Origin: Corythucha ciliata
Lineage: Eukaryota; Arthropoda; Insecta; Hemiptera; Tingidae
DNA length: 64,000 nt
Direction of reading: 5' to 3'
NCBI GenBank assembly: GCA_038030265.1
Contig: CM075943.1
Location: 13,516,001-13,580,000 of the forward strand
Numbering within the stretch: the first letter of the stretch is position 1; each line of letters starts with the position of its first letter. Position numbers and translations under genes: made by a program. The notes under the pieces were generated by a model. The model saw nothing but the letters and a program-made list of their open reading frames with translations. It was not told where the DNA came from and searched no databases. Shown piece after piece: positions 12,861 through 25,439 of this stretch.

Positions 12861-12869
12861 AGAAGGGAC

Positions 12870-14780
12870 TCGACGCAGGCGGACCTCGCTAGCGAGTTCT
12901 TTTTTTATCGAGTACACATATAATGGAGTTCTTATAAGTTTTCACATATTATTTGTAAGGACAAAATTCAAAATAATAAGCACTAATTTACGCGATTGTA
13001 AATATTTCCAGGCGATTAGACGAGGAGGTGGGTGCTACACCATCGATTTATCAGTTCCCCTCCTCCCATCATCACTTAAGTTATATTTCTGCATTAATCC
13101 CTGATTTTAATGACTCGTTTTAATTCCCAGCGGATTATAAACAAAAAAAATGCACATTAGTCACTTTTTCTTTGTCCCTGAAGTGACTTTCAAGGAAATT
13201 CACGCCCTTCCTTAGACTTGTTGAAAACAGTGGCTTTGCGTGAATTATTTTTTGATAATCATCTGGGCATTGAACGATTAGTGATTACTGATTAGTGCCG
13301 AAATACGACCAGGATAACCCGAAGAAAATGTTGAAGAGGCGTGAATGATCTTGGGCGTAGTTACAGTGGTTTTCTGATTAGGGGAGACGTATTCTCTCAC
13401 AACCACCTCTCCATACTATCTTGAAGGACTTTCACGTTGTTCGAGCCGAGGAATTCCTCATTATGCCACCGAATGAACTCGCTATACAACGTGAATGTCG
13501 AGCGATCAAACATTCGTTTACGAAGAACAGGTTCTTTGCTTGGAGCTGTGTTACAAAGTTTCGAAATTAAAACAATTTTTCTTTCAGCTTGTGATCTTAA
13601 TCACTATATTGCTACTTGATGAATCTGTCGTGAGAAATAAATCAAAACGTCTAGAATTGAGAATTTCACCTTGCAAGTCTTCATCTCTACTTGGTCCTGA
13701 TGATAAAATATGTTTGATTTCAAACACAAAAAACAGTCATAAAGCTAATTAGGGGGGGGGGGGATTAGAGACCTCCTGAGAAGTATATAATCAATCCTTC
13801 ATGATGTACAACAAAGAGTCTTGAGCACGTACTGCGGAAGGTTGGAACAGTCATATTAAATCTAATAAGCAACATAAATTATAATTTTCGCGTCCAAGGC
13901 TTTGGAAGTACATCATAATAATTGTAATCGTGTTATTAGTCATACAAAACAAATTTGTGTGATTTGAAGAGAATGTACGTTAATTAGAGATGAAGGAAGT
14001 AAATTCAGGGTTGATAAATTTCATCTTTCTTCATTCCTCTTAATAGTGTGATAAACTAATAATTTAACGTTCCCAATTTAACTGGGCATTAAAAAAAAAA
14101 TTAAATTATCTAAAGAAAGGCGGACAGTGGAGATAAAATTATCTTTCTCATAATTACGTGAGTGCGTTTTATTATTTTTGGGAAAGAAGTAGTCCCCTAC
14201 ACTCAGGTACACAAAGTTGGTCAATTTTCTCAACGCAACTCATATAAATGATTGAAGGGCATTGGCTCAACCTTGAGACGAGAGCTTGTACAGATTATGC
14301 GAAAAACTCGGCCCTCCTGTTTTAACGGCAGCTGATGGGCTCTTTCGGTCGTAACTATATCACGGAAATGCCGTATATTAGCCGTATTGGGCAAATAGAA
14401 GAGGAACCACAATTTTGTGGTCAAATATAGGCAATCTGGGGTCTCATTGAAACCCGGCAACGTAGTGGGCGAATAATTCTTCGAATTATGCACAGCTTCT
14501 TGCCCTCCCCCATCCGTCCCTCCATAAGTACTTGTTTTTCCAGTTCACTGAAAAAAATCCAAAGTCTTCATGTGAAAGATACCATCATATTATAAAAGGA
14601 GGAGTATTTAAGGAAATGAAAACAGTTAATCAAGTTCGCACGACGTAAAACCACTAAGGAAAAGGAATAACTACTGAAGGATTATTTTTTGTCGCACGAT
14701 AAAATAGGTAATCATTTTTATAACTAGAAATTTGATTTTTTCTTTCAGTGAGTTTGTCGCGGAATTGACGGGAAAAAATT
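12870..14780. other. Unique sequence, no gene recognised
   Basis: AT-rich with a G run at 13752-13763. ORFs 13437-13619, 13495-13752 and 14230-14493 show no recognisable domains and no splice or start context that convinces. Confidence 0.45.
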
Positions 14781-14929
14781 AATAAAACGCATGCGAAAAA
14801 AAAAAAAAAAACTCACGAAGAAACGTGCTCCAGAACTCACGTGTTTCTTTCTGGGTTACTTCTCTCACCTCATCGATTTTCCGACAAAGTGTGATAGAAG
14901 CCAAAAGGAAGGAACTCCTCAGCCGCGTT

Positions 14930-15560
14930 TTCCAAATTTTAGCGGTCGAAAAGCGCGTTTTTTTTTCTTCAATTTTTGCTCGGAATTCACGAGATTAATA
15001 TCATACTTTGAGCCACGAATAAGCGCACATTCTCAATTTTAACCACGAAGTAGCCATCAAAACCCGCGTATTGGCGTTTTTTCCATTTTAACAACAAATC
15101 ATGTTTTTGTTTTGTTTTTTTTTCACAACTTCAGCAGTAAATTGACGCTGTTTATCAATTTGAGCCGCGAATTAGACATTTTCTCAATTTTAGCAGGAAA
15201 TAAGTGAATGAGTGCTAGGCGCGGATTCGCAGAGTTTTTATCAAGGGGGCAGGAGACACAAGGAAGTTCATTAGTCCTGGAATTAGCAGATTTTACAAAT
15301 ATTGTCTTCGAATTTTGCATTGCGAAACCGAGAATAGTATGACATTTCAATTTTAGCCTCGAAAAACCCCTTTTTCTACATTTTAACAACTCCACCCCCC
15401 GCAAGGCGCAAATGAACGTTTTTTCTTCAATTTACCTGATGTGAATGGGCACTATTGCCAAATTTCAGCTGCAAAGTGCAAATTGTCGTCAATTTTTTAC
15501 TCACATGAGTGTTTCCTCTCAATTCTACCTTGACCGAAACCTTCTTTTCGATTTTATCGA
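14930..15560 (+). repeat. Type A minisatellite array
   Basis: Diverged CAATTTTAGC and GAATTAGC units at about 30 bp period, partly broken by unique text near 15200-15300. Confidence 0.65.
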
Positions 15561-15669
15561 GTATGTACTTTCTTAATATTTCGGCCTGCACGTTGATGTG
15601 GTGTGGCTTAATGGAGGTCGTTCGGACGACCCGGAGATGAGGGTTGAAGATGCAATAAGTGGCGTGTCT

Positions 15670-15937
15670 TTGCCGGGTTCGGCAAGGTCAGGGAAAGGTT
15701 TGGACAGGATCGGTCTCGCTCGATGAAATCTGGGGCAGACACAAGTGTCGCTAAGCCCCTTAGTAACTATATCGAATTCCACCGAGGCTGAGGGAATGAG
15801 AAGAAATTTTGACCGGAGTCGTCTCAACGGTCTGGCACGATAGCCTGTCGGTGGTCAGGTCCACAATAAGGTTTCCCTTCAACGAGCGTCCGGATTCTTC
15901 TCAACGGAGTCGAGCTTGGAAGGTTCCCGTAAGGTTA
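15670..15937 (+). repeat. Long direct repeat, copy 1 of 2
   Basis: Aligns along its full length with 16105-16374. Shared blocks include GGTTCGGCAAGG, ACAAGTGTCGCTAA, TCAACGGTCTG, TCAGGTCCAC and GGTTTCCCTTC. The two differ by many substitutions and a few indels. No coding frame is conserved between them, so this looks like an old tandem duplication or two neighbouring transposon fragments. Confidence 0.8.
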
Positions 15938-16104
15938 CTCGCACCACTGGTCAGAAAAAGAAAAAAAAAACACACAACGGCTATGAGTAGCTTTTTGGGC
16001 TAACGGGTCCGTTAGTGTCCAGTGGTGCTGTCCTTAATTATCGGAGGTGACCGATAGCGTTGACCGGTCCTTGATCGGTTCCGTCCATTCAGGGGTCGTC
16101 TTCT

Positions 16105-16374
16105 TTGCCAGGTTCGGCAAGGGCAGGGAAAGGTTTGCACAGTATCGGTCTTACTCGATGAATTCTGAGGAAAGCCACAAGTGTCGCTAAACCCCGTAGT
16201 ATCTATCAAGCTCCAATGAGGGTGAGGGGACGACTAGAAATGATGACCAGAGTCTTCTCAACGGTCTGACACGAATGTCTATCGGCGATCAGGTCCACGG
16301 TAGGGTTTCCCTTCGACAAGCGTCCAAAGTCTTCTCAACGGATATGTCGAGCTTTGAAGGTTCCCGCAAGGTTA
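16105..16374 (+). repeat. Long direct repeat, copy 2 of 2
   Basis: Second copy of the 15670-15937 unit, offset by about 435 bp. The roughly 165 bp between copies is weakly related to the stretch before copy 1, so the true unit may be about 435 bp. Confidence 0.8.
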
Positions 16375-16389
16375 TCCTGCCGGTCCGAT

Positions 16390-17110
16390 TTGATATATGC
16401 GTCAGGTTTATGACCGTGATTTTAGAAAGAGCTAGAGCCACGATATTTAGTTTTTGAAAGCGAAATAAGTGTTTAAAAAGGCATAAATTATGTTTTGAAG
16501 AAGCCAAATCCACGACATTTGGTTATGGAAGAGCGAATTTCCTTAGTGACATTGTCGTCTGAAAAGGCCAGTCAAGACATTTGATTCTCGAACGAGCCAA
16601 ATTAGGCTTCGGGTATTATGCATGCGATTTCTGACGAGCTCTGACAAATTCGCTTAAAAAAGCAAACGTCTGCTTTTCAATGAAAGTGGTTACTATGAGA
16701 AAAATTCTCGTCAGAATATATACGGGGAACAAACTCGTCAGAACAAATTTTCGTCAGAAATCGCACGCATAGTAACGGAAGCCTTAGTTTTCGCATTAAC
16801 CAAAATTATAGAAGGGGCTTATGCCACAAAGTCATCATATATTCGCCGAAATCGGGTTCTGAAAGAGCCAAATCCGAGAGATTTAGTTTTGAATGAGCGA
16901 ATGACCGCAAAATTGGGGTTCTAAAGAGCCAAACCAACAGAATCAAAAATCCCAAAAATTGGGATTTAAACGAGCTAAATGCGTAAAATTCGGTTTTGAG
17001 AAGTCGAAACTTTGGTTTAAAATAGACTCAATGGCGATATTTGGTTCTAGAAAGAGCCAAACGCGCAGGATTTGATTTGGATCAGATATTCAGCCAAAAT
17101 GCAACGTTTT
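16390..17110 (+). repeat. Type F minisatellite array
   Basis: Units of the form AGAGCCAAA, then a short variable word, then ATTTGGTTTTGGAA recur about every 35-40 bp. Related short blocks lie at 12330-12860 and 54690-54960. Confidence 0.6.
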
Positions 17111-17830
17111 TTCGTAGAATGTTCTGGATTCTGGGGCCGTATTCCAAGAATTTTTGTTTTAATCAAATCTCTAACACCAAATTCACCCAGATTCTTGAGC
17201 AGATGTCTGAAATAAAAACACAGGCACTGCAAAAAAAAAATCCAGGCTTTGCGAAACAGGGACAGTGGGCTTTCGGGCTATTGTTTTTTATAAGAAAATG
17301 AGGAAATTAGGCGGATAGTATATGTGTAGCGGGAGGGATGGGTGAGAATATTTTACCGTCACCCCCGTCACGGAGGTCTAAAACCACCCCTATCCAATTT
17401 TTGAGGGTCATTTTTTTTCTCACAGACGTGATTTATGAGACCCCTGAATCATGCTCAACCAAGAATTACAGGCGGTTCCCCAGCCTGACACGCAACAGAG
17501 TGACACAGTGTGCGCCCAGAGTGGTGCAGTGGGACTTAAACGGTCCAGAAATGACTTTTTCGTGTCATGGTTACTGGTATCAACCGATTTTCTCGACTCT
17601 AACTAAATCCCGAATTAAAACACAACCGCGGAAGTGACCCGGCAGGTGTCTTAAACAGAGTCCATGGATCCCACACGCAGCTTTTTATTCCAAGATCGTT
17701 CGTAGCAAGACCCTCTATATGAGCTACCCAGCGAGGACCAATGTGCAACGGCACTGTTCCTTGGATTTCTAAAGTCCCTGTAAGCTGCCCGAGGGACAAA
17801 GCTCGGTCTCTTCTGAATTGAGGCACCCAG
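17110..17830. other. Mixed-composition segment, unrecognised
   Basis: 17480-17830 is GC-richer than its surroundings and could be an old transposon fragment. No terminal repeats, conserved motifs or long frames support a call. Confidence 0.3.
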
Positions 17831-18099
17831 TGAAATCCTCGAAATTGCCGTTTCAGTGAGCAAATTTCGAGAAATTTCTGCGCGAAATGCCACGTCTAGA
17901 ACAAAATTTGCACGAAATGCCGCGCCAAGGTCAAAATTTGCGCGAAACGTCACATCGGTAAGAGAAAAAACCGTGCCGAAACGGCCGCGGCGCACCAAGG
18001 GACAAATTTTCGCGAAACACCCCAGTTTATGAGCAAAACGCAACATTGGGCCAATCAGTCACGTAAAGACTTATAAAAATGGATATAATGAATAATTCT

Positions 18100-18385
18100 C
18101 TCGCCGGTATTTTTAATTAATAAATTAATTAAACTGATGACTCCGAGGGATAAGCTAAGCCGAACCCAACCCAGGTCCTTTGTTTCTCGACTCGAGTACG
18201 ACTCCCGAAAGGCGTCTCCGTGGCGCAATTGGCAGCGTGCTGGACTGGTAATCCAGAGGTTGCGGGTACAAATCCCGCCGGGGAGCCATTTTTTCTCGAA
18301 ACTCGAATCGTGTTGGGCTATGCCCTTCCATCGTCGTCCGGATGACATCGGTTTAATTAATTTATACTTATAAAAATAATTGTAT
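18100..18385. repeat. Inverted repeat flanking the tRNA-like gene
   Basis: AAATTAATTAAACTGATG on the left (about 18124-18141) matches the reverse complement of the right flank near 18348-18365 with one change (AAATTAATTAAACCGATG). The whole block interrupts a type H array, so it was probably inserted as a mobile unit carrying the tRNA-like sequence. Confidence 0.5.
18214..18286 (+). tRNA. tRNA-Thr(GGT)-like gene
   Basis: A cloverleaf can be drawn: acceptor GTCTCCG with CGGGGAG (six of seven pairs, one a wobble), D stem GCGC/GCGT, a perfect anticodon stem CTGGA/TCCAG with loop CTGGTAA (T33 present, anticodon GGT, threonine), and a perfect five-pair T stem. The A box (TGGCGCAATTGG) is good. 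The B box reads GGTACAAATCC, with A for T at a normally invariant place. A T run follows directly, as at a Pol III stop. The short D loop and terminal mismatch leave a tRNA-derived SINE or pseudogene possible. Confidence 0.55.
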
Positions 18386-19389
18386 GTGGAATTGTCAATG
18401 CCATAATAAATTATTGTCATTTTAATGAAAAAATAACACTGACAATATTATTGTGTTGTTATTTTGAAGAAATTGTCAATTTGTCCATGAAAATGCAAAC
18501 GCACCAATGAAGGCGACATTTTACTAAAAATTCCCCATTTTAGAGCGAAACGTCTTTCAAACAGCACATTCGAGGCTGAATTTACCCGAATTTGAGCACT
18601 CAAAGCGAATCGCCGATTTCAAGGTCAAATTTTGGCGAAATGCCACGTCAAGGCCAACAATTATGCGAAACGCCAATCTCCAAGAGCAATTGTTTTAGAG
18701 AAATTGTCGTTTCATGAAAAAAAAAAAAAAACTTGTCATTTTCACGAAGAAATTGTAAAAATTTATCAGGAAATTGGTTTTTTTTTATGTGAAAACCTTC
18801 AATTTTATGGAAATTTTCGAGTATATGGGCTAATGGTTGATTTTATGAAAAACATTTCAATTTAATAGGTGTCTATTTAATGAGTGAGTCGTCGTTTCAT
18901 AAGGAAATTGTGAATTTTATGAGGAAATTGTCAATTTTGGGTGAATTTTCAACTTTATAAGGGTATTGTTAGTTTGAATATGGAATTTTGAATTTACGTA
19001 ATTTCTAGGAATCGTTAATATTATGACAAAATTGACCGTTTGAAGAGGAAATTGTCAATTTTATTACCATATTGCCAAATTAATAACAAAGTTTTCCATT
19101 TGAATCACAAAATAGTCAATTTGAAGTAGAAATGTTCAATGTAAAACATAAATAGTCAATTTTTGAAGCAGAAATTGTTTTATGGTTGGACCCTTGCTGT
19201 GGTTGGGCCTTTTTCTGTGGTTGAGACTGTGGCTTGGAGTTCTGTTGTAATTCAGATAGCTGCCGATTATTTGAGCTCCGTGCCGTGCGTGAGGGAAAAT
19301 TCGTGCGGCTCTTTCTGCAAAGCCCTGCGGATATCACAGTGATATCTTCAACAGCTCGTATTCTTGGAAATCCGTCATGTAAAACTTAA

Positions 19390-21230
19390 AAAAATGTGGG
19401 TTTTAAGTCAATTTTGCGCTTTTCGAAGCTAGAGAAATCTATGATTTTACATCAGCGATAGGATTTTATATTATAGGAACTAAGATAAGATGTTATATAG
19501 GCGTTAATATTTTGTATTAGCGCTAAGATTTTATATTGGCATATTTCTTCTATTCTACCACAAAGTTGACCTCCTGAAATAGCACAAAATGCGGTTTAAA
19601 GTCCAAACCTGCTTCATACTTTCTCAAATTTAAAATATCCTAAAAGCGTATAGGAATTCCAACATTATAAACTCTTCCTGGATATTCCAGAGACATTCCT
19701 ATATTTGAAGCCTTCCGCAGTGTCGTGAATGTCCCTTTCCCTTGCTATAGAATTATAGTAACGGGTGCTGAGAGGTCTTCTGATGTGATCACCGACGTCG
19801 AAATACGTATCTCATACTTGTATGCCTTACTAAAAATTCAGGCCGCGAGAACGCTTGGAATTCCATGTTACACTTGTTATAAATTCAAAATATTGTAACG
19901 AAAGGGCAATTTTTTTTTGTAGCCGTTTGTTTTTGATTGACAAACAAAAAAACAAGTATACCTTGTCCTCAGCTGTAACGACGTTGCGCCTTCACTAACT
20001 CGCAGAGGAGTCCCTTAATGGATTAATGGAACGTTTCTTGGGCTTCTACTTTCCTATTCTTATAGCCTCCACTCTCATACAATTCATTATATGTAATTTC
20101 TTGCTATAGAGCAGACAAGAACCCAAAGAAAGATGATGCATCAACTTGACTGCCTTGACTTTTTTTCTGGAAAGAATAAGAAAATAAACAAGTAATTTAG
20201 CGTATGTAGGAGTTGATTATTCAAAAACTGTAATTTGCATTGAGTACGTTGCGTTTGAAACACTTCAATTAATCGAAAAACCCGCATGTCTGTCGTTCTT
20301 CATTTTGCTCTGTGCATTTTGTATCGAAATCCGTTCAAAAGAAAGCATAGTGAAGCCTTTGATGTTCGTTATTTTGACGATAAACGACAGATTTCAAGTA
20401 ATTGAAAAACAACAAGTACACAGCTATAAAAGTGCAGGAATAGAAAAAACATAAAATTACTGATGATATCTGTATGATTGCTCGCTTCCGGGCATTAAAG
20501 TAATTTGGCTGAAAACATTAAATTTATACTAATGAATTGATGATGTAGACGTATTTTGAGAAGTGTCTAATGAAATTAATTTTAAATTTATAGGCTTTCA
20601 AACTTAACCTGAACATAATTGTCGATTATAGTGATTTACCATCTTTTTATTATTCCTCTTTCATAAATCTCCTAATATACCGCCTTAAAAATACTGTATC
20701 AAGTAAAACTTTGGTGGACTTCAATCTATCGCGTGTCGGCCCTTATTCTAATTAGGACTTGAAGTCATTGATTAATATAGGCTCTTCCTTCCTGAGTGTA
20801 TAATCATGGGTTAACAAACAAAATCGTGATGAATTTAAAAAGTAAATTCAAGGTCGCAATCCACTAAAAACCTGCTTTATATAGAATGACTTATTATGTT
20901 ATCTGACGCTCGTTTCGTCGTTATAGCCGTAAACACCCTTGAATCGCAAATCAAATAATAAGCGGCCCCTCAACAAGGTCCTGTAGATCAAGTTCTTATA
21001 GCAGAAGAATCACGAGGTGGTGATGTATATCGAGTTCCTCCCCTAATCGCTTCCTAAATATTTTCTCTTCTTTTCTTTTAACCCTGGACTTTAACAAAAA
21101 AAAAGTTGCTCCTCGAATGGATAAAAATAAGAAACGAATGAGTTTCCTAAGGCCATTGGGTTAAGGAACGCGGAGACTTGAAAGTTGAATTTTCTTCGAA
21201 TTATTACCGTCGAACGGCTTACGCTTTGAG
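19390..21230. other. AT-rich unique sequence, no gene recognised
   Basis: A short repetitive stretch near 19445-19545 repeats GCGNTANGATTTTATATT-like words. Otherwise no repeats, ends or exons could be supported. Confidence 0.4.
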
Positions 21231-21232
21231 AA

Positions 21233-21254
21233 CGAGAGAGAGAGAGAGAGAGAA
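21233..21254. repeat. GA microsatellite
   Basis: An uninterrupted GA dinucleotide run followed by impure purine-rich sequence. A second short GA run lies near 27310-27323. Confidence 0.85.
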
Positions 21255-21539
21255 AGAACGATAGAGAGAAAAAAAAGACGAATAAGTGGCCAAACTTATT
21301 ATCGAGGTTTCTTTATAATTTTCTGAGCTTGCGCTGTCCTGGACTGAAGGCGACGCTATATAAAATCGTACTGTTTATTTATTTATGAATCTACGGACGG
21401 TTCAGAAAATGAAGAAGAGCATAAAGACGCAAAAGTCGCAAACCGGAAAATGAACTGTTACTGGTTCCCACTTTTTTTTTTCTCTCTCCCGTTTCTCTTT
21501 TTACAGCTTCCATGTCCTAAATGATTCAAAGATTCAGAG

Positions 21540-22080
21540 GCGTAGCTAGACGTTGGTCTAGGGATGGGCAGGATGTGTCAGATGCACCTATTGCCCCGGC
21601 AATAGTGGCTGATCCATGGGAGGGGGCCACAGGGGTCATGGCCACTCCCTTGGAGTCGAGGTCACTTGTTTAAAAAAAAAAATCATCAAAACCACTTCCA
21701 TCGAGTCAAATTTTAGGATTATTCAATCAATGGTACTGCAGTCTGAGACAGACGTCCCCTGAGCGGCCCATGCGCATCGGAACTTTTCCTTGAACTTCAG
21801 GGCTGCCCGCGGGAAATTTCGTGCGCTAGGGGTTACAAACGGTGATCATCACAGTGAGAGACCTTTCATTGAATCATATTATCGAAAATACGCCTCAATT
21901 TTCGGATTCCCCGTGTGGAGAAACCCCAAAATATTAATTAGGTTGAAGGCTCAATGTGGTTTGAGATTTCTGTGGTTTGGAGCTTCCCTGTGGTTGGACC
22001 TTTTTTGTGGTTGTCAGCACTGGCGGACCGAAACCTATCGGGGCCCGGGGCGGAAATCTCTATGAGGCCTCTTCAGTCAC
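21540..22080. mobile_element. Cluster of decayed DNA-transposon ends
   Basis: CAGAGGCGTAGCTAG at about 21536 resembles the GGCGTAGCCAG terminus of the hAT element at 49555. CACTGGCGGACC followed by GGGGCCCGGGGCGG at 22018 matches CATTGGCGGACC with GCCCGGGGCGGG at 37806. 21957-22015 repeats TGTGGTTGGACCTTTT-type words (type K) also seen at 19180-19250. No complete element could be bounded. Confidence 0.35.
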
Positions 22081-22119
22081 TAAATAAGCAAGAAATAAAA
22101 TTATTACGTAGCATAAAAT

Positions 22120-24370
22120 TATAGATTTCCCCTTAATTTAGCAACGAGTTCTAGGTATTTATATATACATCCTATCCGCCAATTAGAGTTTGTGCTCAAT
22201 TTAAGTCGCAAATTGGATATTTTATCAATTTTAGTCGGGAAGCAGCGGATGTTTTTACACACATTTTGCCAGGGATTCGCTTTTTTTCTCAATTTTAGCC
22301 ACAAAGTTGCCTTCAGAATCCGCAAATTGGCGTGTTTTCAATAACAGTCGAAAATTTGAATACTTTAAATTTTACCCACGAATGATAGCATTTTCTACAC
22401 AATTTATCCACGAATTTGTGAGTTTCCTTAATTTTAGCCGCGAATTGGAGTTTTCCTCAATTTTTGCTGCAACTTATAGCTATGTTTTACCTTTCTTTAG
22501 CAGTGAATTAGAAATTTTTCTCAATCCGAGCAGCAGATTAGCGGTATTTTTATAGCGAATTACCTCTTATTCCCAATTTGAGAAAAAAGTTATCGTTTCT
22601 CTCAATTTTAGGCGAGATTTTTCTCAATATCAGCCACAAATTAGTGAATTTTTGCCCCGCATTATCTTTTTTTTTGTTCACTTTCATCCGTGGAAGCGTT
22701 TTTCTCAGCTTTACCCCCGAACAAAAGGCAGATGCCTCGGACTGGCGTATACTTTCAACCACAGCCGAAAATTATAATTTCTTCAATTTTAGCCGTGAAT
22801 TAGATATTTTTCTGCAATATTTCCGCGAATTAGTATGAATGTCGTCAATTTTAGCAGCGACGTAGCGTTTTTATTCCCTAAAAGCGATTTTTCTTGGTCG
22901 TGACTTTTGAATTGGCGTTTTCCTCAATTTTTGCTGAAAATTGAGCAAACCTTTAACTTTTTAGCAGTGAATTAACTTTTTTCCCCGATTTGAACTGCAA
23001 ATGGCGTTTTTAGTCAAATAAACACTGCTAATTAGTGATTTTTCTCATTAATGGCAGCAAATTAGCAAATTATTTTTAAATTGGTGCTATGGATTAGCGC
23101 TTTTTCCGAGTTTTAAGCCCGAAGTTGACTTCAGAGGCTACGGATTTGCGTTTTCTTACATTTTAGCCGCTAATTTGGGGTTAATCTATTATTTCAATTT
23201 TAACCGCGGATTAGAATTTTTTCTGCACTTAATGCGCGTTCCTCAATTTTTGCAGCGAAATGCGAAATAGCGTTTTTAATTCCTTGAAAGCGATTTTTTT
23301 CTGCTGGTTATAGCGATGTTTTGTCTTTTTTAACAGCTAATTTGCACTTTTTCCTCAATTTGAGCAACAAACTAGAGTTTTACCCTCGCCAGCGTGATTT
23401 TTCTCAATAATGGCAGAAAATTAGCAGTTTTTTAAAAATTTTCGCTCTGCATTATAATTTTTTCCACTCTTAGTTATGGATTAGCGCATTTTCCCAGTTT
23501 TAAGCCCGAAGTTGCCTTCAGAGGCCACGGATTCACACTTTCCTAAATTTAACCAGCGAGTCAGCGTTTTCCTAAATTTTAGCTGTGAATTAGGGTTTCT
23601 CTCAATTTTAGCTACCTACTAAATTAGCGGTCTTTTCATTTTTGTGTCTGCAAATTGTTGTTTGTTCTAGACTTTATTCGCGAATTAGCGATTTTTCTCA
23701 ATTTTAGGCCCAAGTTAAGTAGTGATTCTTTCCAATTTCGGTCGAGAATTTGCCTTTTGTCGAATTTTAGCCGCTAATTAGCGCTTTTTGTCAATTTCAT
23801 TCGTGATTTGCTTTAATTTTAGCAGCGATTTTGTTAGTGATTTTTCTCATCATCACTTCAACTAATTTTAGCTGATAATTGATGATTTTTCTTAATTTCG
23901 TGAATTATCGTTTTTCGCAATTTTTTTTTTTTAATTACAGGCGCAATTGTTTTTACTTTTACAGCTTTGAATTAGCGCTTTTTCACCATTTCAGCCACGA
24001 GTTTGGCCAAAGAACAGCATGTTAGAATTTTTTATTCTCATTTTATTAGTAAAGTGGCCCCTATCCACTGCGAAATGAGCAATTTTTTCTTCATTTTAGT
24101 CCAGAATTTGCGTCGAGAAACCACAAATGAACGTTTTTTCTCAGTTTTAGCCACGGATATTGGCGCTTTTTCCAAACTTTTTGTTACGTTTACTGGCCTT
24201 AAGAGCAGCATATTAGTGGACCTGAAGAAACTTGGGATCAGCGAATTTTATTTATTTTAGCCGCGAAGTTACCTGCAGAAGGCGCGTTTTCTCACAAGTT
24301 TAGGCTTCAAAATAGCGCTTTCGTAGGCTAAATCGAATATTCAGCCATACCTACTCTTTTCTGATCACCT
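22120..24370 (+). repeat. Longest type A minisatellite array
   Basis: Over 2 kb of diverged units, each with a T run, CTCAATTTTAG-like and CGCGAATTAGCG-like words at about 30 bp. The variants GTTTTAAGCCCGAAGTTGCC and TCAGAGGC recur at 23110 and 23495, so larger higher-order units may exist. Confidence 0.8.
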
Positions 24371-24718
24371 ATACAACGTTCCATTCTCCAGGGAAGTCAG
24401 CAATGTCGAGAAAAACAAATTCTCCCACGCTAAATCCAATGACGGTACATCACAAATAAAACTATCTCACCATAGCGACCACCTCACGTGAGTTTTTCCT
24501 AACGGCCCCCCAGGTCGTATGGGCTAAAAATCGTCGAAAAGAGCCAATTTCGCTGTCCAACCGCACAGCAAAACTCATTTTTACGTGCCCACTTTCATGA
24601 ACATAGAACCTAAAGATCGTAATTTTTCCATCTTTAAGTTTTTCGGGGGGCCCCCTCTGACAGGAGGCCCGGGGCGGTCCGCCCCCTTCGCCCCCACGTC
24701 GCGTCGGTACGCTACTGG
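24300..24718. mobile_element. Transposon tail shared with 6230-6508
   Basis: After the type A array both loci share a diverged tail: CGA(A/G)TATTCAGCC, then AACGTT, then ACATAGAACCTAAA(G/A)ATCGT, then a GC-rich block with GGGGCG and CGCCCCC, ending GTACGCT(A/G)CTGGTTG. This marks the same end of one family of large elements. The CCAGTAGCGTACC terminus is hAT-like. Confidence 0.55.
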
Positions 24719-25400
24719 TTGTCAGTTACCCTCACCAAGACTTAAAAGCGCAGATTTAGTGGGTCAGCTGACCACTCCCAGATACCACCAATAAAGTTAA
24801 AATCCATCAGGATCGCCACATTTTGTACAGCGAAAATGTTCGCTCATCAATACACCAATTTTCATCTTTTCGGATTATTCGTCCAATAAAATACCAATTT
24901 CGTGTTTCTTTTGTGCTGAAAACCAAACGCGGAGTTGCTTAATTCAAAAGAAACTGAAAGAAGAATCATTTGCTCACATTTTGATCACTAAGACACCAAT
25001 TTTCCTGATTTTCCTGGTCGAAAAATAACCATTTTCCTTGATATGGCTCACTGAAAAATGAATTTCTAGGATTTCGCTCTCTAAAAACCAATTTTGCGGA
25101 TTTTTCTCACCAACATGTTTACGTGACGAACTCACTAAAAACAATCAGTTTACGAAATTTCGTAGCTATCAAACAAATTTAACAGTGTGCCCAAATTCAG
25201 GGACCGTTTTCGAAGATTTTACGCACTACAATGTCACATTAACTGGGTTAGTTCTCTAAAAGACCAATTTTTCGGAGTTCACTCCCTAAAACATCAATTT
25301 TTCCTGATCTGGCTCACTAAAACACAAATTCCTCAGATTTCGCTCTCCAAATATCGGTTTTTTATATAATTTTTCGTGTTGAGTTCACTAAAAAATAAAC
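24719..25400 (+). repeat. hAT-family interior fragment plus type E array
   Basis: 24719-24815 matches 49593-49670 (AAAAGCGCAGATTT and AAGTTAAAAT shared). Type E units (CCAATTTTGCGGATTT, GCTCACTAAAA) then follow, as in the complete hAT copy. The terminal GGGCGTAGCC is missing, so this copy is truncated on its left. Confidence 0.6.
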
Positions 25401-25439
25401 ATCATTTATTTAGTTGTCGCCGACATATAAATATTGACG

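Larger units (their letters stand above)
17830..19180 (+). repeat. Composite array: type H then type G
   Basis: 17830-18050 and 18480-18700 hold type H units (AAATTTGCGCGAAATGCCAC). 18700-19180 holds type G units (GAAATTGTCAATTTTATGAG). The same H-to-G order recurs in inverted orientation at 25440-26210. The tRNA-bearing segment 18050-18430 splits the H part. Confidence 0.7.

Noticed and set aside
22120..24370. CRISPR-like array (about 30-bp period)
   Set aside because: Units are degenerate and contiguous, with no constant repeat alternating with unique spacers, and the window is eukaryotic.
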